Positions 8,729-16,540 of a stretch of DNA of 64,000 bases are shown one piece after another (positions within the stretch are counted from its first letter, which is position 1; each line of letters starts with the position of its first letter). The notes beneath the pieces were generated by a model, which did not search any database, was not told the DNA's origin, and saw only the letters and a program-made list of their open reading frames with translations. Source of the stretch: Streptomyces sp. AC512_CC834 (GTDB taxonomy: Bacteria > Actinomycetota > Actinomycetes > Streptomycetales > Streptomycetaceae); assembly GCF_019049325.1 (NCBI RefSeq), contig NZ_JAGMUO010000104.1:113309-177308 (forward strand). The letters run 5' to 3'. A program made the position numbers and the translations under genes.

Positions 8729-9834
8729 CGGACGTGACGGTACACACCGCAGAGACTGCACACACCGCAGGCGTGCCGCTCGCGGCACTGGACTCGCTCG
8801 GCTCCATGGGCGGGCTGTTCTCCACCACGGTCCTGTACGCGCTCGGCTGCGGCGTCGCCGTCGGGGGCGGCCTCGCCCTCTTCATGGTCGCCGTACGCGG
8901 ACTGCCCGCCAAGCCCGAGCACGAGAAGCGGCAGGCCAGCGAGCGCGTCAACGAGCTGATCCGCTGGGCGGGCCGGCGCGGCTCCGCCGCGGCCATCGTC
9001 GGCCTCGTCGTCCTGCTCCTCACCCGCTGGGCGGTGCTGGGCATCGCGGCCGGCATCCTCGTCTTCTTCTGGGACCGCCTCTTCGGCGGCGCCTCCGAGG
9101 AACGCGCCGCCATGAAGCGGGTCGAGGCGCTCGCCTCCTGGACGGAGTCGCTGCGCGACACCATCGCGGGCGCGGTCGGCCTGGAGCAGGCCATCCCGGC
9201 CTCGGCCCGTGCCGCCGCGCCGGTCCTGCGGCCCCACCTGGACTCCCTCGTCGACCGGCTGCGCTCCCGCACCCCGCTGCCCGAGGCGCTCCAGCACCTG
9301 GCCGACGAGATCAACGACGCGTCCGCCGACATCATCGTCGCGGCGCTGATCCTCAACGCGCGGCTGCGCGGCCCCGGTCTGCGCCAGGTCCTCGGCGCGC
9401 TCGCCAAGTCGGCGCGCGAGGAGGTCGACATGCGCCAGCGCGTGATGGCGCAGCGCGCCTCGACCCGCCGGTCCGTGCAGATCGTGGTGGCGGTGTCGGT
9501 CCTGTTCGTCCTCGGCCTGTCCATCTTCAACCGGGACTTCGTCGAGCCGTACGGCTCGCCCGTCGGCCAGCTCGTCCTGGCTTGCGTGTGCGGCCTGTTC
9601 GCGCTGGGCTTCTGGTGGCTGCGCAAGCTGTCGACCATCGAGACGCCGGAACGCTTCCTGGTCCGGGACGGCTCCGACGTCCAGTTCGTGCGCCCCCGCA
9701 CGCCGGGCCACCCGGGTCATCCGGGCCATCCGGGTCAGCCGGGCCCCTCCGGCCAGCCGGGACAGCCCGTACAGCGCCTGCCGCAACCGTCCCAGCCGTC
9801 GCCGGCGTCTGGAGACGAGGGGGTACGACGATGA
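8719..9834 (+). CDS. tadB: Tad inner-membrane platform protein TadB (T2SF fold)
   Basis: A 371-residue T2SF-type membrane protein with N-terminal helices (about residues 33-62 and 88-120), a cytoplasmic helical domain typical of GspF/TadB (LASWTESLRDTIAGAVGLEQ), and two C-terminal helices (about 255-300). It should form the membrane platform with TadC that couples the TadA ATPase to pilin extraction. The last 45 residues are unusual: a low-complexity GHP/GQP tract resembling collagen-type Gly-X-Y repeats, then a Pro/Gln/Ser tail. The GTG start at 8719 overlaps the tadA stop. The tadC ATG overlaps its own stop. Confidence 0.9.
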   Translation: MGVTDVTVHTAETAHTAGVPLAALDSLGSMGGLFSTTVLYALGCGVAVGGGLALFMVAVRGLPAKPEHEKRQASERVNELIRWAGRRGSAAAIVGLVVLLLTRWAVLGIAAGILVFFWDRLFGGASEERAAMKRVEALASWTESLRDTIAGAVGLEQAIPASARAAAPVLRPHLDSLVDRLRSRTPLPEALQHLADEINDASADIIVAALILNARLRGPGLRQVLGALAKSAREEVDMRQRVMAQRASTRRSVQIVVAVSVLFVLGLSIFNRDFVEPYGSPVGQLVLACVCGLFALGFWWLRKLSTIETPERFLVRDGSDVQFVRPRTPGHPGHPGHPGQPGPSGQPGQPVQRLPQPSQPSPASGDEGVRR

Positions 9835-10751
9835 ACCTGACAATGCCGGTCCTGGTCGGCGCCGTCATCGGCCTGGGCATCTACGCCCTGGTCCGCGCCC
9901 TGATGCCGAGCAGACGCAGCCCGATCCAGCAGGTCGCCCGGATCGACGCGATGCGGGCGCGCGGGGCGGCGTACGAGTCGTCCCGCGCGGCGAAGGACAC
10001 CAGCCGCCTCGGCTCGCTGCGCGCCCAGGTCGGCGCCCGCGTCGCCGAGCTGTACCTCCAGCAGGGCTGGGAGCAGCGCTCGCTGCGCGCGGACCTGGCG
10101 GTACTGGACCGTAGCTGGGAGAAGTTCCTGGCGACGAAGGCACTGCTGGCCGCGGGCGGGCTGTTCTTCGGCCCGTTCCTGTTCGCGATCGTCTGGCAGC
10201 TCGGCTTCGGCGACAGCCCGATCATCCCGGTCTGGATGGCCCTGCTCTGCGCGGCGCTCTTCTTCTTCCTCCCCGACCTGGAGGTACGCCGGGACGCCGC
10301 CGACAAACGCCGTGACCTGCGGCGCGTGATCGGCGCGTATCTGGACCTGGTCTCCATGAGCCTGGCCGGCGGCCGGGGTCTTCCGGAGGCCCTTATGGCG
10401 GCGGCGGAGGTGTCGGACGGCTGGGCGACCCACCGTATCCGCAACGCCCTGGCCGACGCCCGCATCACCGGCATCAGCCAGTGGCAGGCGCTGGGGCAGC
10501 TCGGTGAGGACCTGGGCGTCGAGGAACTCAAGGACCTCTCCGCCTCGCTCGCCCTGGTGGCGGACGACGGCGCCAAGGTCCGAGAGTCCCTCGCCTCCCG
10601 CGCCGAGACCATGCGGCACCGCGAACTCTCCGAGATCGAGGGCAGCGCGGGCGAGAAGTCCCAGTCGATGCTCGTGGCCCAGCTCCTGCTGTGCGCCGGG
10701 TTCCTGGTGTTCCTGATCTATCCGGCGGCGATGCGGGTGTTCCAGGTGTGA
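9831..10751 (+). CDS. tadC: Tad inner-membrane platform protein TadC
   Basis: A 306-residue T2SF-family protein and partner of TadB. It has an N-terminal helix (residues 5-25), a basic cytoplasmic segment, a helix pair at about 105-150, the T2SF helical domain (LVSMSLAGGRGLPEALMAAA, EELKDLSASLALVADDG), and a C-terminal helix LLLCAGFLVFLIYPAAMRVF. The ATG overlaps the tadB stop by four bases. A 107-base gap follows before the pilin gene. That gap could hold a processing site or secondary promoter, which often sits ahead of the abundant pilin. Confidence 0.9.
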   Translation: MNLTMPVLVGAVIGLGIYALVRALMPSRRSPIQQVARIDAMRARGAAYESSRAAKDTSRLGSLRAQVGARVAELYLQQGWEQRSLRADLAVLDRSWEKFLATKALLAAGGLFFGPFLFAIVWQLGFGDSPIIPVWMALLCAALFFFLPDLEVRRDAADKRRDLRRVIGAYLDLVSMSLAGGRGLPEALMAAAEVSDGWATHRIRNALADARITGISQWQALGQLGEDLGVEELKDLSASLALVADDGAKVRESLASRAETMRHRELSEIEGSAGEKSQSMLVAQLLLCAGFLVFLIYPAAMRVFQV

Positions 10752-10858
10752 CGCGGCTTTCGACGCAGTTATCTCGGTTCCGATACAGCAGCTCCGAGCC
10801 GCTTCGCTCCCAGAACTCCCCGAACTCCCAGAACTGATACGAGAGGACAGAACTCACC

Positions 10859-11119
10859 ATGAACGGACGGAACCTCCGCACCGGCACCACGGGCATCGTG
10901 CCCATGGACTTCCTGATCACCTTCCTGCGGGCCCGCGTCGAGCGCGCCCGCTCCGGCGAACTGGACCGCGGCGCCTCGGCGGTCGAGTGGGTCATCATCT
11001 CCGCGGTCGTCGTCGCGATCGTCGGCGTGGTGGCCGCCATCATCAACGCCGCGCTCAGCGAGGGCGCCAACAAGGTCGGCGACTGCATCAAGGGTGCGGA
11101 CGCGGGCAAGACCTGCTGA
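10859..11119 (+). CDS. Flp-type major pilin (class IVb prepilin)
   Basis: An 86-residue prepilin, the main subunit of the Tad pilus. A 43-residue basic leader ends in the prepilin peptidase site G/ASAVEW, with glutamate at mature position 5 as in Flp pilins. Position 6 is tryptophan where Flp pilins usually have phenylalanine or tyrosine. The hydrophobic helix VIISAVVVAIVGVVAAIINA follows, then a short tail with two cysteines (GDCIKGADAGKTC) that could form a disulfide. A GAGAGGAC-type ribosome binding site lies about 10 bases before the ATG. The prepilin peptidase encoded at 20603-21394 should cleave it. Confidence 0.85.
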   Translation: MNGRNLRTGTTGIVPMDFLITFLRARVERARSGELDRGASAVEWVIISAVVVAIVGVVAAIINAALSEGANKVGDCIKGADAGKTC

Positions 11120-11220
11120 CCGGCCGGTATACGGCTATACGACGGCTGTACGGACGTACAGACGTGCGGCTATACGGCGCTGACGGGGACGAAGTGACGG
11201 GACAGACGGGGAGGACGAGG

Positions 11221-11694
11221 ATGCCGACCGGCGTGGGTGGCATCCTCGGGCGGGTGCGCCGCAGGGTGGACGCCGCGCGCGAGGCTGCGGCGACCCGCGG
11301 CGACGACTCCGGCATGACCGCGATCGAGTTCGTGCTGCTCACTCCCGTGCTGTTCTTCATGATCTTCGCGACGGTGCAGTTCGGGCTGTACTTCTTCGCC
11401 GACCACGTGGCGCAGGCCGCGGCCCAGGCCGGCGCACGCAAGGCCCGCGCGACGGCCGACGCCCAGCCGGGCGCGTGGCGGGGCGAGGCCCACGACGTGG
11501 TCGACAGCTACATCCGCCAGCTCGGCCCCCAACTGGTCCTGTCACCGGATGTGAAGACCCTCCAGCCGCAACAGAACACGGTCGGAGTGGAGATCACGGC
11601 CCGCATCCCCACCGTCTTCCCGGGCCTGGACCTGACGGTGCACGCCCAGTCGATGGGCCCGGTGGAGCGCTTCGTGCAGGAGGGGGAGAACTAG
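11221..11694 (+). CDS. TadE-like pseudopilin
   Basis: A 157-residue TadE-family protein. The site G/MTAIEF at about residues 31-36 has the glutamate at +5 and an aromatic at +6. The helix VLLTPVLFFMIFATVQFGLYFF follows, then an exposed C-terminal domain. TadE proteins are processed by the same peptidase as the pilin and serve as minor pseudopilins in assembly. The ATG at 11221 follows AGGACGAGG. The GTG at 11194 is an alternative start. The stop is immediately followed by the next pseudopilin gene. Confidence 0.85.
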   Translation: MPTGVGGILGRVRRRVDAAREAAATRGDDSGMTAIEFVLLTPVLFFMIFATVQFGLYFFADHVAQAAAQAGARKARATADAQPGAWRGEAHDVVDSYIRQLGPQLVLSPDVKTLQPQQNTVGVEITARIPTVFPGLDLTVHAQSMGPVERFVQEGEN

Positions 11695-12141
11695 ATGAAC
11701 CTGCACGGGGACGGGGACGGGGACAAGGGCGGGGACGAGGGCGGGAACCGGGACGACCGGGGCCTGTCCACCATCGAGGTGGTCATCCTGGCCCCCGTGA
11801 TGATCCTCTTCATCCTCGTCCTGGTGGCCTTCGGCCAACTGGTCGACGGCCGCGGCGCACTCGACGGCGCCGCCAGGGACGCGGCACGCGCGGGCTCGAT
11901 CCAGAAGGACCACGGGACGGCGATCGCGGAGGCGAAGAAGGCCGCCGAGGCCAACCTCACGGACGTCTGCTCCGGCCCGGTCTCGGTCGTCCAGAAGAGC
12001 GCGGGCTTCGAACCGGACACCCTCTTCACGGTCGAGGTGAGCTGCGAGGTACGCGGCCTGGCCTCGATCGGCCTGAACATCCCGACGACGCTGTCGGCGA
12101 CCTTCAGCTCCCCGCTGGACCCGTACCGGAGGACGGCGTGA
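11695..12141 (+). CDS. TadE/TadF-like pseudopilin
   Basis: A 148-residue protein with a low-complexity Gly/Asp leader, the processing site G/LSTIEV (Glu at +5), a hydrophobic helix (VILAPVMILFILVLVAFGQL), and an exterior domain with two cysteines (VCSGPV, VSCEVR) likely in a disulfide. The start ATG abuts the upstream stop and the next gene's GTG overlaps its stop, so the three pseudopilins are translated together. The role is inferred as a minor pseudopilin of the Tad pilus. Confidence 0.82.
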   Translation: MNLHGDGDGDKGGDEGGNRDDRGLSTIEVVILAPVMILFILVLVAFGQLVDGRGALDGAARDAARAGSIQKDHGTAIAEAKKAAEANLTDVCSGPVSVVQKSAGFEPDTLFTVEVSCEVRGLASIGLNIPTTLSATFSSPLDPYRRTA

Positions 12142-12599
12142 GATCTCTCGTACGCGAGTGGCTCGCGGACCGGCGCACCCGCCTTGACGACCGGGGCTCG
12201 GGTGCCGGCGCGGTCATCATCTTCGCCCTGGTCTTCCTCTCCCTCTCGGCCTTCGTCATCGACGGCGGCATGTCCATCTCCAAGCGCGAACGCGCCGCGG
12301 ACATCGCCGAACAGGCCGCGCGCTACGCCGCCCAGGACATCGACCGCGAGGCCCTCTACGACGACGTGGGCGGCCCCGCCCCCATCAACTACGAGAACTG
12401 CAACGCCCGGGTCAAGGCCTTCGCCGCCGAGATGGACATGACCGGCGCGGACATCGCCGCGACCCACTGCGTCACGGCCGACGCGGCCCAGGTGGAGGTC
12501 GAGGTCCAGCTCACGTACTCCCCGGTCTTCACCGGCATGTTCTACGGCGGCGACGTGGTCGTCCACGGGCAGGCGGTCGCGGAGAACCTGGTGGGCTGA
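12138..12599 (+). CDS. TadG-like pilus assembly membrane protein
   Basis: A 153-residue protein. It has a short basic N-terminus, one helix (VIIFALVFLSLSAFVIDGGM), then an extracellular domain with two cysteines (YENCNAR, THCVTA). It resembles the N-terminal part of TadG proteins and lacks the glutamate at +5 (the segment reads G/SGAGAV), so processing by prepilin peptidase is doubtful. It is much shorter than classical TadG, with no von Willebrand domain. The GTG start overlaps the previous stop. Its own stop lies inside a 12-bp tandem repeat. Confidence 0.75.
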   Translation: MRSLVREWLADRRTRLDDRGSGAGAVIIFALVFLSLSAFVIDGGMSISKRERAADIAEQAARYAAQDIDREALYDDVGGPAPINYENCNARVKAFAAEMDMTGADIAATHCVTADAAQVEVEVQLTYSPVFTGMFYGGDVVVHGQAVAENLVG

Positions 12600-12623
12600 C
12601 AGGTGGGCTGACAGGTGGCTGAC
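12591..12623. repeat. 12-bp tandem repeat spanning the tadG stop
   Basis: The unit GTGGGCTGACAG occurs at 12591-12602 and 12603-12614, followed by a degenerate third copy missing one G. The gene's TGA stop is in the first unit. The unit length is a multiple of three, so the second unit repeats an in-frame TGA. Confidence 0.85.
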
Positions 12624-12637
12624 CGGACGGGCCGGGC

Positions 12638-12973
12638 TCAGGGCTGGTCGTCGCCCCGCATCTTGCGCAGTGCCTGGTCCGCGGTGGCGATCTCCGTGTA
12701 GTACTGCCGGTGCACCTTGTACGTGCGGTCGAGCTCGATGTTGTGGTACATGCCGGTCGGCTCGCCGAAGTGGAGGTCGCGGGGGAGGCGTTGCACGCCG
12801 CCGCGACGAATGATCAGAATCGCGCGGTCGGTGGCCACGAACGTCCACACCCGCGCGGTGAAGACCGACGAACCGCTCTGCGCGATGAATCCGGTCTGGA
12901 TCTTCTCTCCGGGCTCCAGGTGCGGCGCAGCCCGTTTGGCGATCAGTGCGACACGTCGTTCCAGGTAGCCCAC
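12638..12973 (-). CDS. Small PH-like domain protein
   Basis: A 111-residue protein with strands FIAQSGSSVFTARVWTFVAT and DRAILIIRR resembling bacterial pleckstrin-homology-like (bPH/YokE) domains. It has no signal peptide or membrane helix, so it is probably cytoplasmic or peripherally bound. The start chosen is the GTG at 12973, six bases after GGAAGG. The longer frame to 13063 has no ribosome binding site. It lies tail-to-tail with the Tad operon and begins the minus-strand island that separates the two parts of the pilus locus. Confidence 0.6.
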   Translation of the reverse strand: MGYLERRVALIAKRAAPHLEPGEKIQTGFIAQSGSSVFTARVWTFVATDRAILIIRRGGVQRLPRDLHFGEPTGMYHNIELDRTYKVHRQYYTEIATADQALRKMRGDDQP

Positions 12974-13165
12974 GATTTCCTTCCCTCCGCAGCGAGACGT
13001 GCGCACATCGTAGGGCGGTGCCCCGGGACCGGTCCCCACTACGACAGGCAGCTTCAGCCTCACCGGCCCTGCCTGCCGCCACTGTCGCCCTGCTGAGCAG
13101 TCACCCGTCAGTTCAGCGCCGGCGGAGTTGTTCAGCGAGCCGCAGCGCGCGTGCGGGCTGGGACG

Positions 13166-13771
13166 TCATCGAATATGGGTCAGGGCAGCGGCGGCGACGG
13201 ACGCCCCCGCGGGACATGTTGTGTCCTGCGGTTCCCCGGGCTCCGGAATGGTGGTGGTGCCGACCAGACGATCGGTGTCGTGCACCGCGACGAAGATGAA
13301 GCAGATCCGCTGGAATTCGGCCTGGATGGCCTTGTGCTGCCCCACCGGCACCTGCGTGACGCGCCCGTTCTTGGTCATGGTCTTCGCGTAGGACAGGGGC
13401 AGGTCCAGGCCGAGGCTGACGTTCTGTCCAGCCAACTTCCACCTGCAGGTCGGTCCGTTCTTGCCGGACTCCTCCTCTCCCCGGCCGGTGATTCCGAGGG
13501 CGGCAAGGTCGTGCTCGTCGAGGGCGAGACACGGCTGCGACGCCAGTTGGCCTTGGCTGTACTTGCTCGGCTGCGCTGCGGCAGAGGGGGAAGCGGAGGA
13601 CGAGGTGGCGGCGGCGGAGGACGATGTGGGATGCGGGGACGACGACCGCGGCGTGCCCTGCCCGCTCGAACACCCGGTGCCGAGCAGGCACACGGCAACT
13701 ACAACCCCGAGTCCGGCTGTTCGGCGGGAGCGCCTGCCCCGGAGACGCTGATCAAGATCGAATCGCGGCAT
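13166..13771 (-). CDS. DUF3558-like lipoprotein
   Basis: A 201-residue lipoprotein with a basic n-region, lipobox LLGTGC (Cys34) and a Ser/Pro linker (residues 36-75). The domain resembles the actinobacterial DUF3558 family: PCLALDEHDLAALGI, a second cysteine in PTCRWKLAG, then strands ending near a third cysteine (RICFIFVAVHD) and a fourth (DTTCPAGA). The family is secreted, of unknown ligand, and often linked to cell-wall or ESX-type genes. A WXG100-like gene lies just upstream. The ATG at 13771 is preferred over 13813 because it places the basic stretch at the N-terminus. Neither start has a strong ribosome binding site. Confidence 0.7.
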   Translation of the reverse strand: MPRFDLDQRLRGRRSRRTAGLGVVVAVCLLGTGCSSGQGTPRSSSPHPTSSSAAATSSSASPSAAAQPSKYSQGQLASQPCLALDEHDLAALGITGRGEEESGKNGPTCRWKLAGQNVSLGLDLPLSYAKTMTKNGRVTQVPVGQHKAIQAEFQRICFIFVAVHDTDRLVGTTTIPEPGEPQDTTCPAGASVAAAALTHIR

Positions 13772-13827
13772 GTCGGCACGGTAGTGGCACTGTGCCGGGA
13801 CCGGTCCCGGCACGGCCCTCAGCGGCG

Positions 13828-14166
13828 CTACTTGCCGCCGCTGTTGCCCTTGCCGCCCCGCTTGTCCTCCGTCTTCACGGCGTCGTTGACCTTTTTGGTG
13901 AGGTCGTCGTCGAGCTTCTTGACCTCGCGGACGACGGCATCCGACATGCTGCCGAGGGCGTCGAGCTGCTGGGTGATGTCCTCGCGGCCGTCCTCCCAGT
14001 TGGACTCGAAGTCGTCGAGCGCGTCGTTGACGCTGCCGTCGCCGATGTCGTCCCTGTACGACTCGAAGAGCTTCTTGGTGTGGTTCAGCCGCGTCTTGAG
14101 CGACCGCAGCCGGCGCCCGTAGTCCTCCAGCTCGGTCAACGGCAGTGCGAGGTCGCTCTTGCCCAT
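13828..14166 (-). CDS. WXG100/ESX-like helical protein
   Basis: A 112-residue, almost entirely helical, highly charged protein: an N-terminal helix (ELEDYGRRLRSLKTRLNHTK), a turn with SNWEDG close to residues 59-64 in the place of the WxG signature, then a second long helix and a Lys/Gly-rich tail. This helix-turn-helix hairpin matches ESX (type VII) substrates, although the signature is not exact. A ribosome binding site (AGGGGAC) precedes the ATG at 14166. No EccC-type ATPase is in the window, so any secretion system would be encoded elsewhere. A coiled-coil scaffold is the alternative reading. Confidence 0.6.
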   Translation of the reverse strand: MGKSDLALPLTELEDYGRRLRSLKTRLNHTKKLFESYRDDIGDGSVNDALDDFESNWEDGREDITQQLDALGSMSDAVVREVKKLDDDLTKKVNDAVKTEDKRGGKGNSGGK

Positions 14167-14182
14167 GGCCGGCAGTCCCCTC

Positions 14183-14369
14183 TCAGATGGTGGTCGCCCT
14201 GAGGCTCCGAACCAGCGCGGTGAACGCGCCGCCCGGGACGGTAAGTGTGCCCTGGGAGGGGGCCTTCGAGCCACATATCGCGACTCGGGCGCGCAGTGAT
14301 CTCCACGCACGTGTTGCCGTTGCCTCCCTCGGAGTAGGAGGACTTCCGCCAGTGGATGCGTCTGGTCAC
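14183..14369 (-). pseudogene. Frameshifted DUF397 gene
   Basis: The ATG at 14369 opens with the DUF397 hallmark WRKSSYSEGGNGNTCVEI. The frame then goes wrong between about 14271 and 14300. The correct C-terminus continues one base out of phase: CGSKAPSQGTLTVPGGAFTA followed by LVRSLRATTI and a TGA at 14183-14185. The intact product would be about 62 residues, the usual DUF397 size. DUF397 proteins are encoded beside XRE-type regulators in actinomycete development loci, and a fragment that may be such a regulator lies ten bases upstream. This is either a true pseudogene or a one-base assembly error. Confidence 0.75.
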
Positions 14370-14379
14370 GCCTCGTGCC

Positions 14380-14530
14380 TCACAGTTCCTTCGTCAAGTG
14401 ATGGATGAGATCCCGCGTCCGGCCGGGGCCCAGCGACGCCCTTTCCACACCGGGGGCAAGTACGTGTGGGGTGACCTTGTCGCGGCGTAGCTCGTTGATC
14501 ACGTCGTACAGGAGGGAGAGCTGATGGTCG
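14380..14530 (-). pseudogene. Possible C-terminal remnant of an XRE-family regulator
   Basis: A minus-strand frame ends at 14380 with about 48 residues of good helical character (LSLLYDVINELRRDKVTPHV ... RDLIHHLTKEL). The stop is ten bases ahead of the DUF397 start, the usual spacing of an XRE/DUF397 pair. Upstream of about 14530 the frame is only the antisense shadow of the Rpn gene, so the DNA-binding half is missing. The regulator identity is inferred from position. From memory, S. coelicolor carries the whiJ/DUF397 locus in the corresponding interval. Confidence 0.35.
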
Positions 14531-15441
14531 GCTCGTCGCACGAGGCGCTGCACTGGGTCTTTCAGAAGGACCCCGCGCTGCTGACGCGGGCATTCCAGAG
14601 AGTGCTGCACGTTCCGTTCCCGGAACCGCGTGACTTCGCGGTCCTGAACACGGACGTCACGGAGATCGAGCCCGTCGAGCGGCGTGTGGACACGCTGATG
14701 CGGGTGGAGACGGACGAAGGGGCCTACCTCCTCGTCATCGAGGCGCAGGGGAAGAAGGATGAGAAGAAGCGCGGAAGCTGGCCGTACTACCTCGCGTATT
14801 TGTACGAGAAGTATCGCTGTGAGCCGGTGCTCGTCGTGATCACGCAGAACAGCGCGACGGCACGCTGGGCGGCGCAGCCCATCCGGCGGGGACTGCCCGG
14901 CTGGGACTCGATGACGGTGCGACCGCTGGTGATCGGTCCGGACAACGTGCCGGTGATCGCGAATGAGCGGGAGGCCGAGCGGGACGTGCCGCTTGCCGTC
15001 CTGTCGGCCATGACACACGGGCGGGGCGCCAAGGCTGCCGCCATACTGGAGCCACTGGCTTTCGCTCTGCGGACCGTCGACGGCGACAGTGCGGCGATGT
15101 TCGGACAGCTCATCGAATCGTGCCTGGGGGATCCCCGGGCCAAGGACCTCTGGAGGGACCTGATGTCGGAGATCCGCTACTTCTTCAACAACCCGGTGGC
15201 CGAGAAGGTCCGTGAGGAAGGTCGGGTGGAAGGCCGCGTGGAAGGCCGAGTGGAAGGTCGGGAGGAGGGGCGGGCCGAGGTTCGTTCCGAGATCACGCTG
15301 GAGATCCTGGAGTGGCGGGGCATCCCGGTGCCCGGTGCCGTGCGGGAGCGGGTGCTCGCCTGCACGGATCCGAAGCAGCTCAAGATCTGGTCCCAGCGGG
15401 CGGTTCAGGTCACGCGTGCGGAAGATCTGTTCAGCGGTTGA
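14524..15441 (+). CDS. Rpn-family PD-(D/E)XK nuclease (recombination-promoting nuclease/putative transposase)
   Basis: A 305-residue protein with the Rpn/YhgA-like nuclease core: TDVTEIEPVERRVDTLMRVE, then LLVIEAQGKKDEKKR, which holds the E-x-Q/K catalytic pair, then a helix with YYLAYLYEKY and a strand PVLVVITQN. The C-terminal half is helical, with a charged repeat (VREEGRVEGRVEGRVEGREE) at about residues 231-250 typical of this family. GGAGGGAG lies six bases before the ATG. Rpn proteins are DNA endonucleases tied to recombination and, in some cases, phage defence. It sits where the head of a regulator gene appears to have been lost and may have arrived by transfer. Confidence 0.8.
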   Translation: MVGSSHEALHWVFQKDPALLTRAFQRVLHVPFPEPRDFAVLNTDVTEIEPVERRVDTLMRVETDEGAYLLVIEAQGKKDEKKRGSWPYYLAYLYEKYRCEPVLVVITQNSATARWAAQPIRRGLPGWDSMTVRPLVIGPDNVPVIANEREAERDVPLAVLSAMTHGRGAKAAAILEPLAFALRTVDGDSAAMFGQLIESCLGDPRAKDLWRDLMSEIRYFFNNPVAEKVREEGRVEGRVEGRVEGREEGRAEVRSEITLEILEWRGIPVPGAVRERVLACTDPKQLKIWSQRAVQVTRAEDLFSG

Positions 15442-16540
15442 TGGACTGGATCTCCTGGACTTCCATGTCCTGGGTCGTCTCGAAGGTGCCGTCCGGCAGG
15501 TCGCCCTGGGCGCCGCCCGTGCCCTCCCAGGAGATTTCCCAGGTGATCGAGGCCTTGAGCTGGTACGGGTTACCGCCCGAGGCGCGCAGGTAGCGGATGC
15601 CGCAGGGCGGGGTCTGGTCGGCCTTGCCCTTCGTGTACGGCGTGCCGATGGAGCCGTCCGCGTTGATTTCGCAGTCGCCGGAGGCGGGGAACGTTTCGGC
15701 GTCGGCCGTGCCGGGCTCCAGGTGGAGGGCGACGGGCTTCGCGGTCGTCTCCGCCCACAGACCAGTGTGGGGCAGTTCGGCGCGGACCTTGACCTCCTTG
15801 AAGGTGCCTTTGTCCAGCCAGACCCAGGTGGGCAGGTTCACCGTGGATTTCGTCTGGGGCTTCAGCTCGACCTCGGTCTTGGGTACGTCGATCTGGTCGT
15901 ACGCGTAGGCGGCGAGCGTCTCGGGAGTGGGCGCGTGTTCGTCGTCCGGGATGGTGCCGGCGTCCTGCCAGAACATGACGCGACCGCAGTCCCAGGCCTT
16001 GGTGTCGTCCTCGTGCCCCTTGCGGACCACGCTGCGCCAGAACATCCCGTCCTTGCCGACGTTGTAGTCCTTGTAGCCCTTGGCCATCGTGTTTTTGGAC
16101 GAGTTGATGTCGAAGTTGTCCTGCTCCTCGCCCTCCTCGTAGTGATCGACGAAGATTCCCGAGGTCCAGAACTCATGGGCGTTCACGGCGCCCAGGCCGC
16201 CGTTCTTCTTCAGGTCCGCGACTGCGGACTTGAGCTGTTCCGGAGTGAAGGCCGGCTCGTACCAGCAAACAGGCGGCTCCCAGTTGGGGTCGACCGAGGT
16301 CAGGTCCTCCATCGAGCCGCTGCCGGTTCGGCCGTCGGGATAGGTGAGCTGAATCCTGGACTGGGAGACCGAGGCCAGCAGGGTGCTGCCCTGGCGGTTG
16401 CCCTCCGAACTCTCGTCCGCCGGAGGAGTCGTGGTGTTGCCAGGCGTTCCATTGGCATGAGCCGCAGGGGCCAGGCCTGCGATCAGGGCAGCCGAGAGAG
16501 CTGCGGACGACCAGTACAGGGCGTGACGAGGCATGGTCAT
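15431..16540 (-). CDS. Secreted protein of unknown function
   Basis: A 369-residue exported protein with a Sec signal peptide ending at about residue 30 (AGLAPAAHA/NGTPG), then a mature domain with cysteines at PPVCWYEP, AWDCGRVM, SGDCEIN and PPCGIRY, enough for two disulfides. It is tryptophan- and aspartate-rich with no enzymatic motif recognised. The ATG at 16540 overlaps the stop of the upstream lipoprotein gene (ATGA), so the two are co-translated and probably work together at the cell surface. Its last 11 bases overlap the end of the Rpn gene. Confidence 0.7.
   Translation of the reverse strand: MTMPRHALYWSSAALSAALIAGLAPAAHANGTPGNTTTPPADESSEGNRQGSTLLASVSQSRIQLTYPDGRTGSGSMEDLTSVDPNWEPPVCWYEPAFTPEQLKSAVADLKKNGGLGAVNAHEFWTSGIFVDHYEEGEEQDNFDINSSKNTMAKGYKDYNVGKDGMFWRSVVRKGHEDDTKAWDCGRVMFWQDAGTIPDDEHAPTPETLAAYAYDQIDVPKTEVELKPQTKSTVNLPTWVWLDKGTFKEVKVRAELPHTGLWAETTAKPVALHLEPGTADAETFPASGDCEINADGSIGTPYTKGKADQTPPCGIRYLRASGGNPYQLKASITWEISWEGTGGAQGDLPDGTFETTQDMEVQEIQSINR

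Noticed and set aside
12138..12599. Full-length TadG with von Willebrand domain
   Set aside because: Only 153 residues and no MIDAS motif, so it is called TadG-like only.
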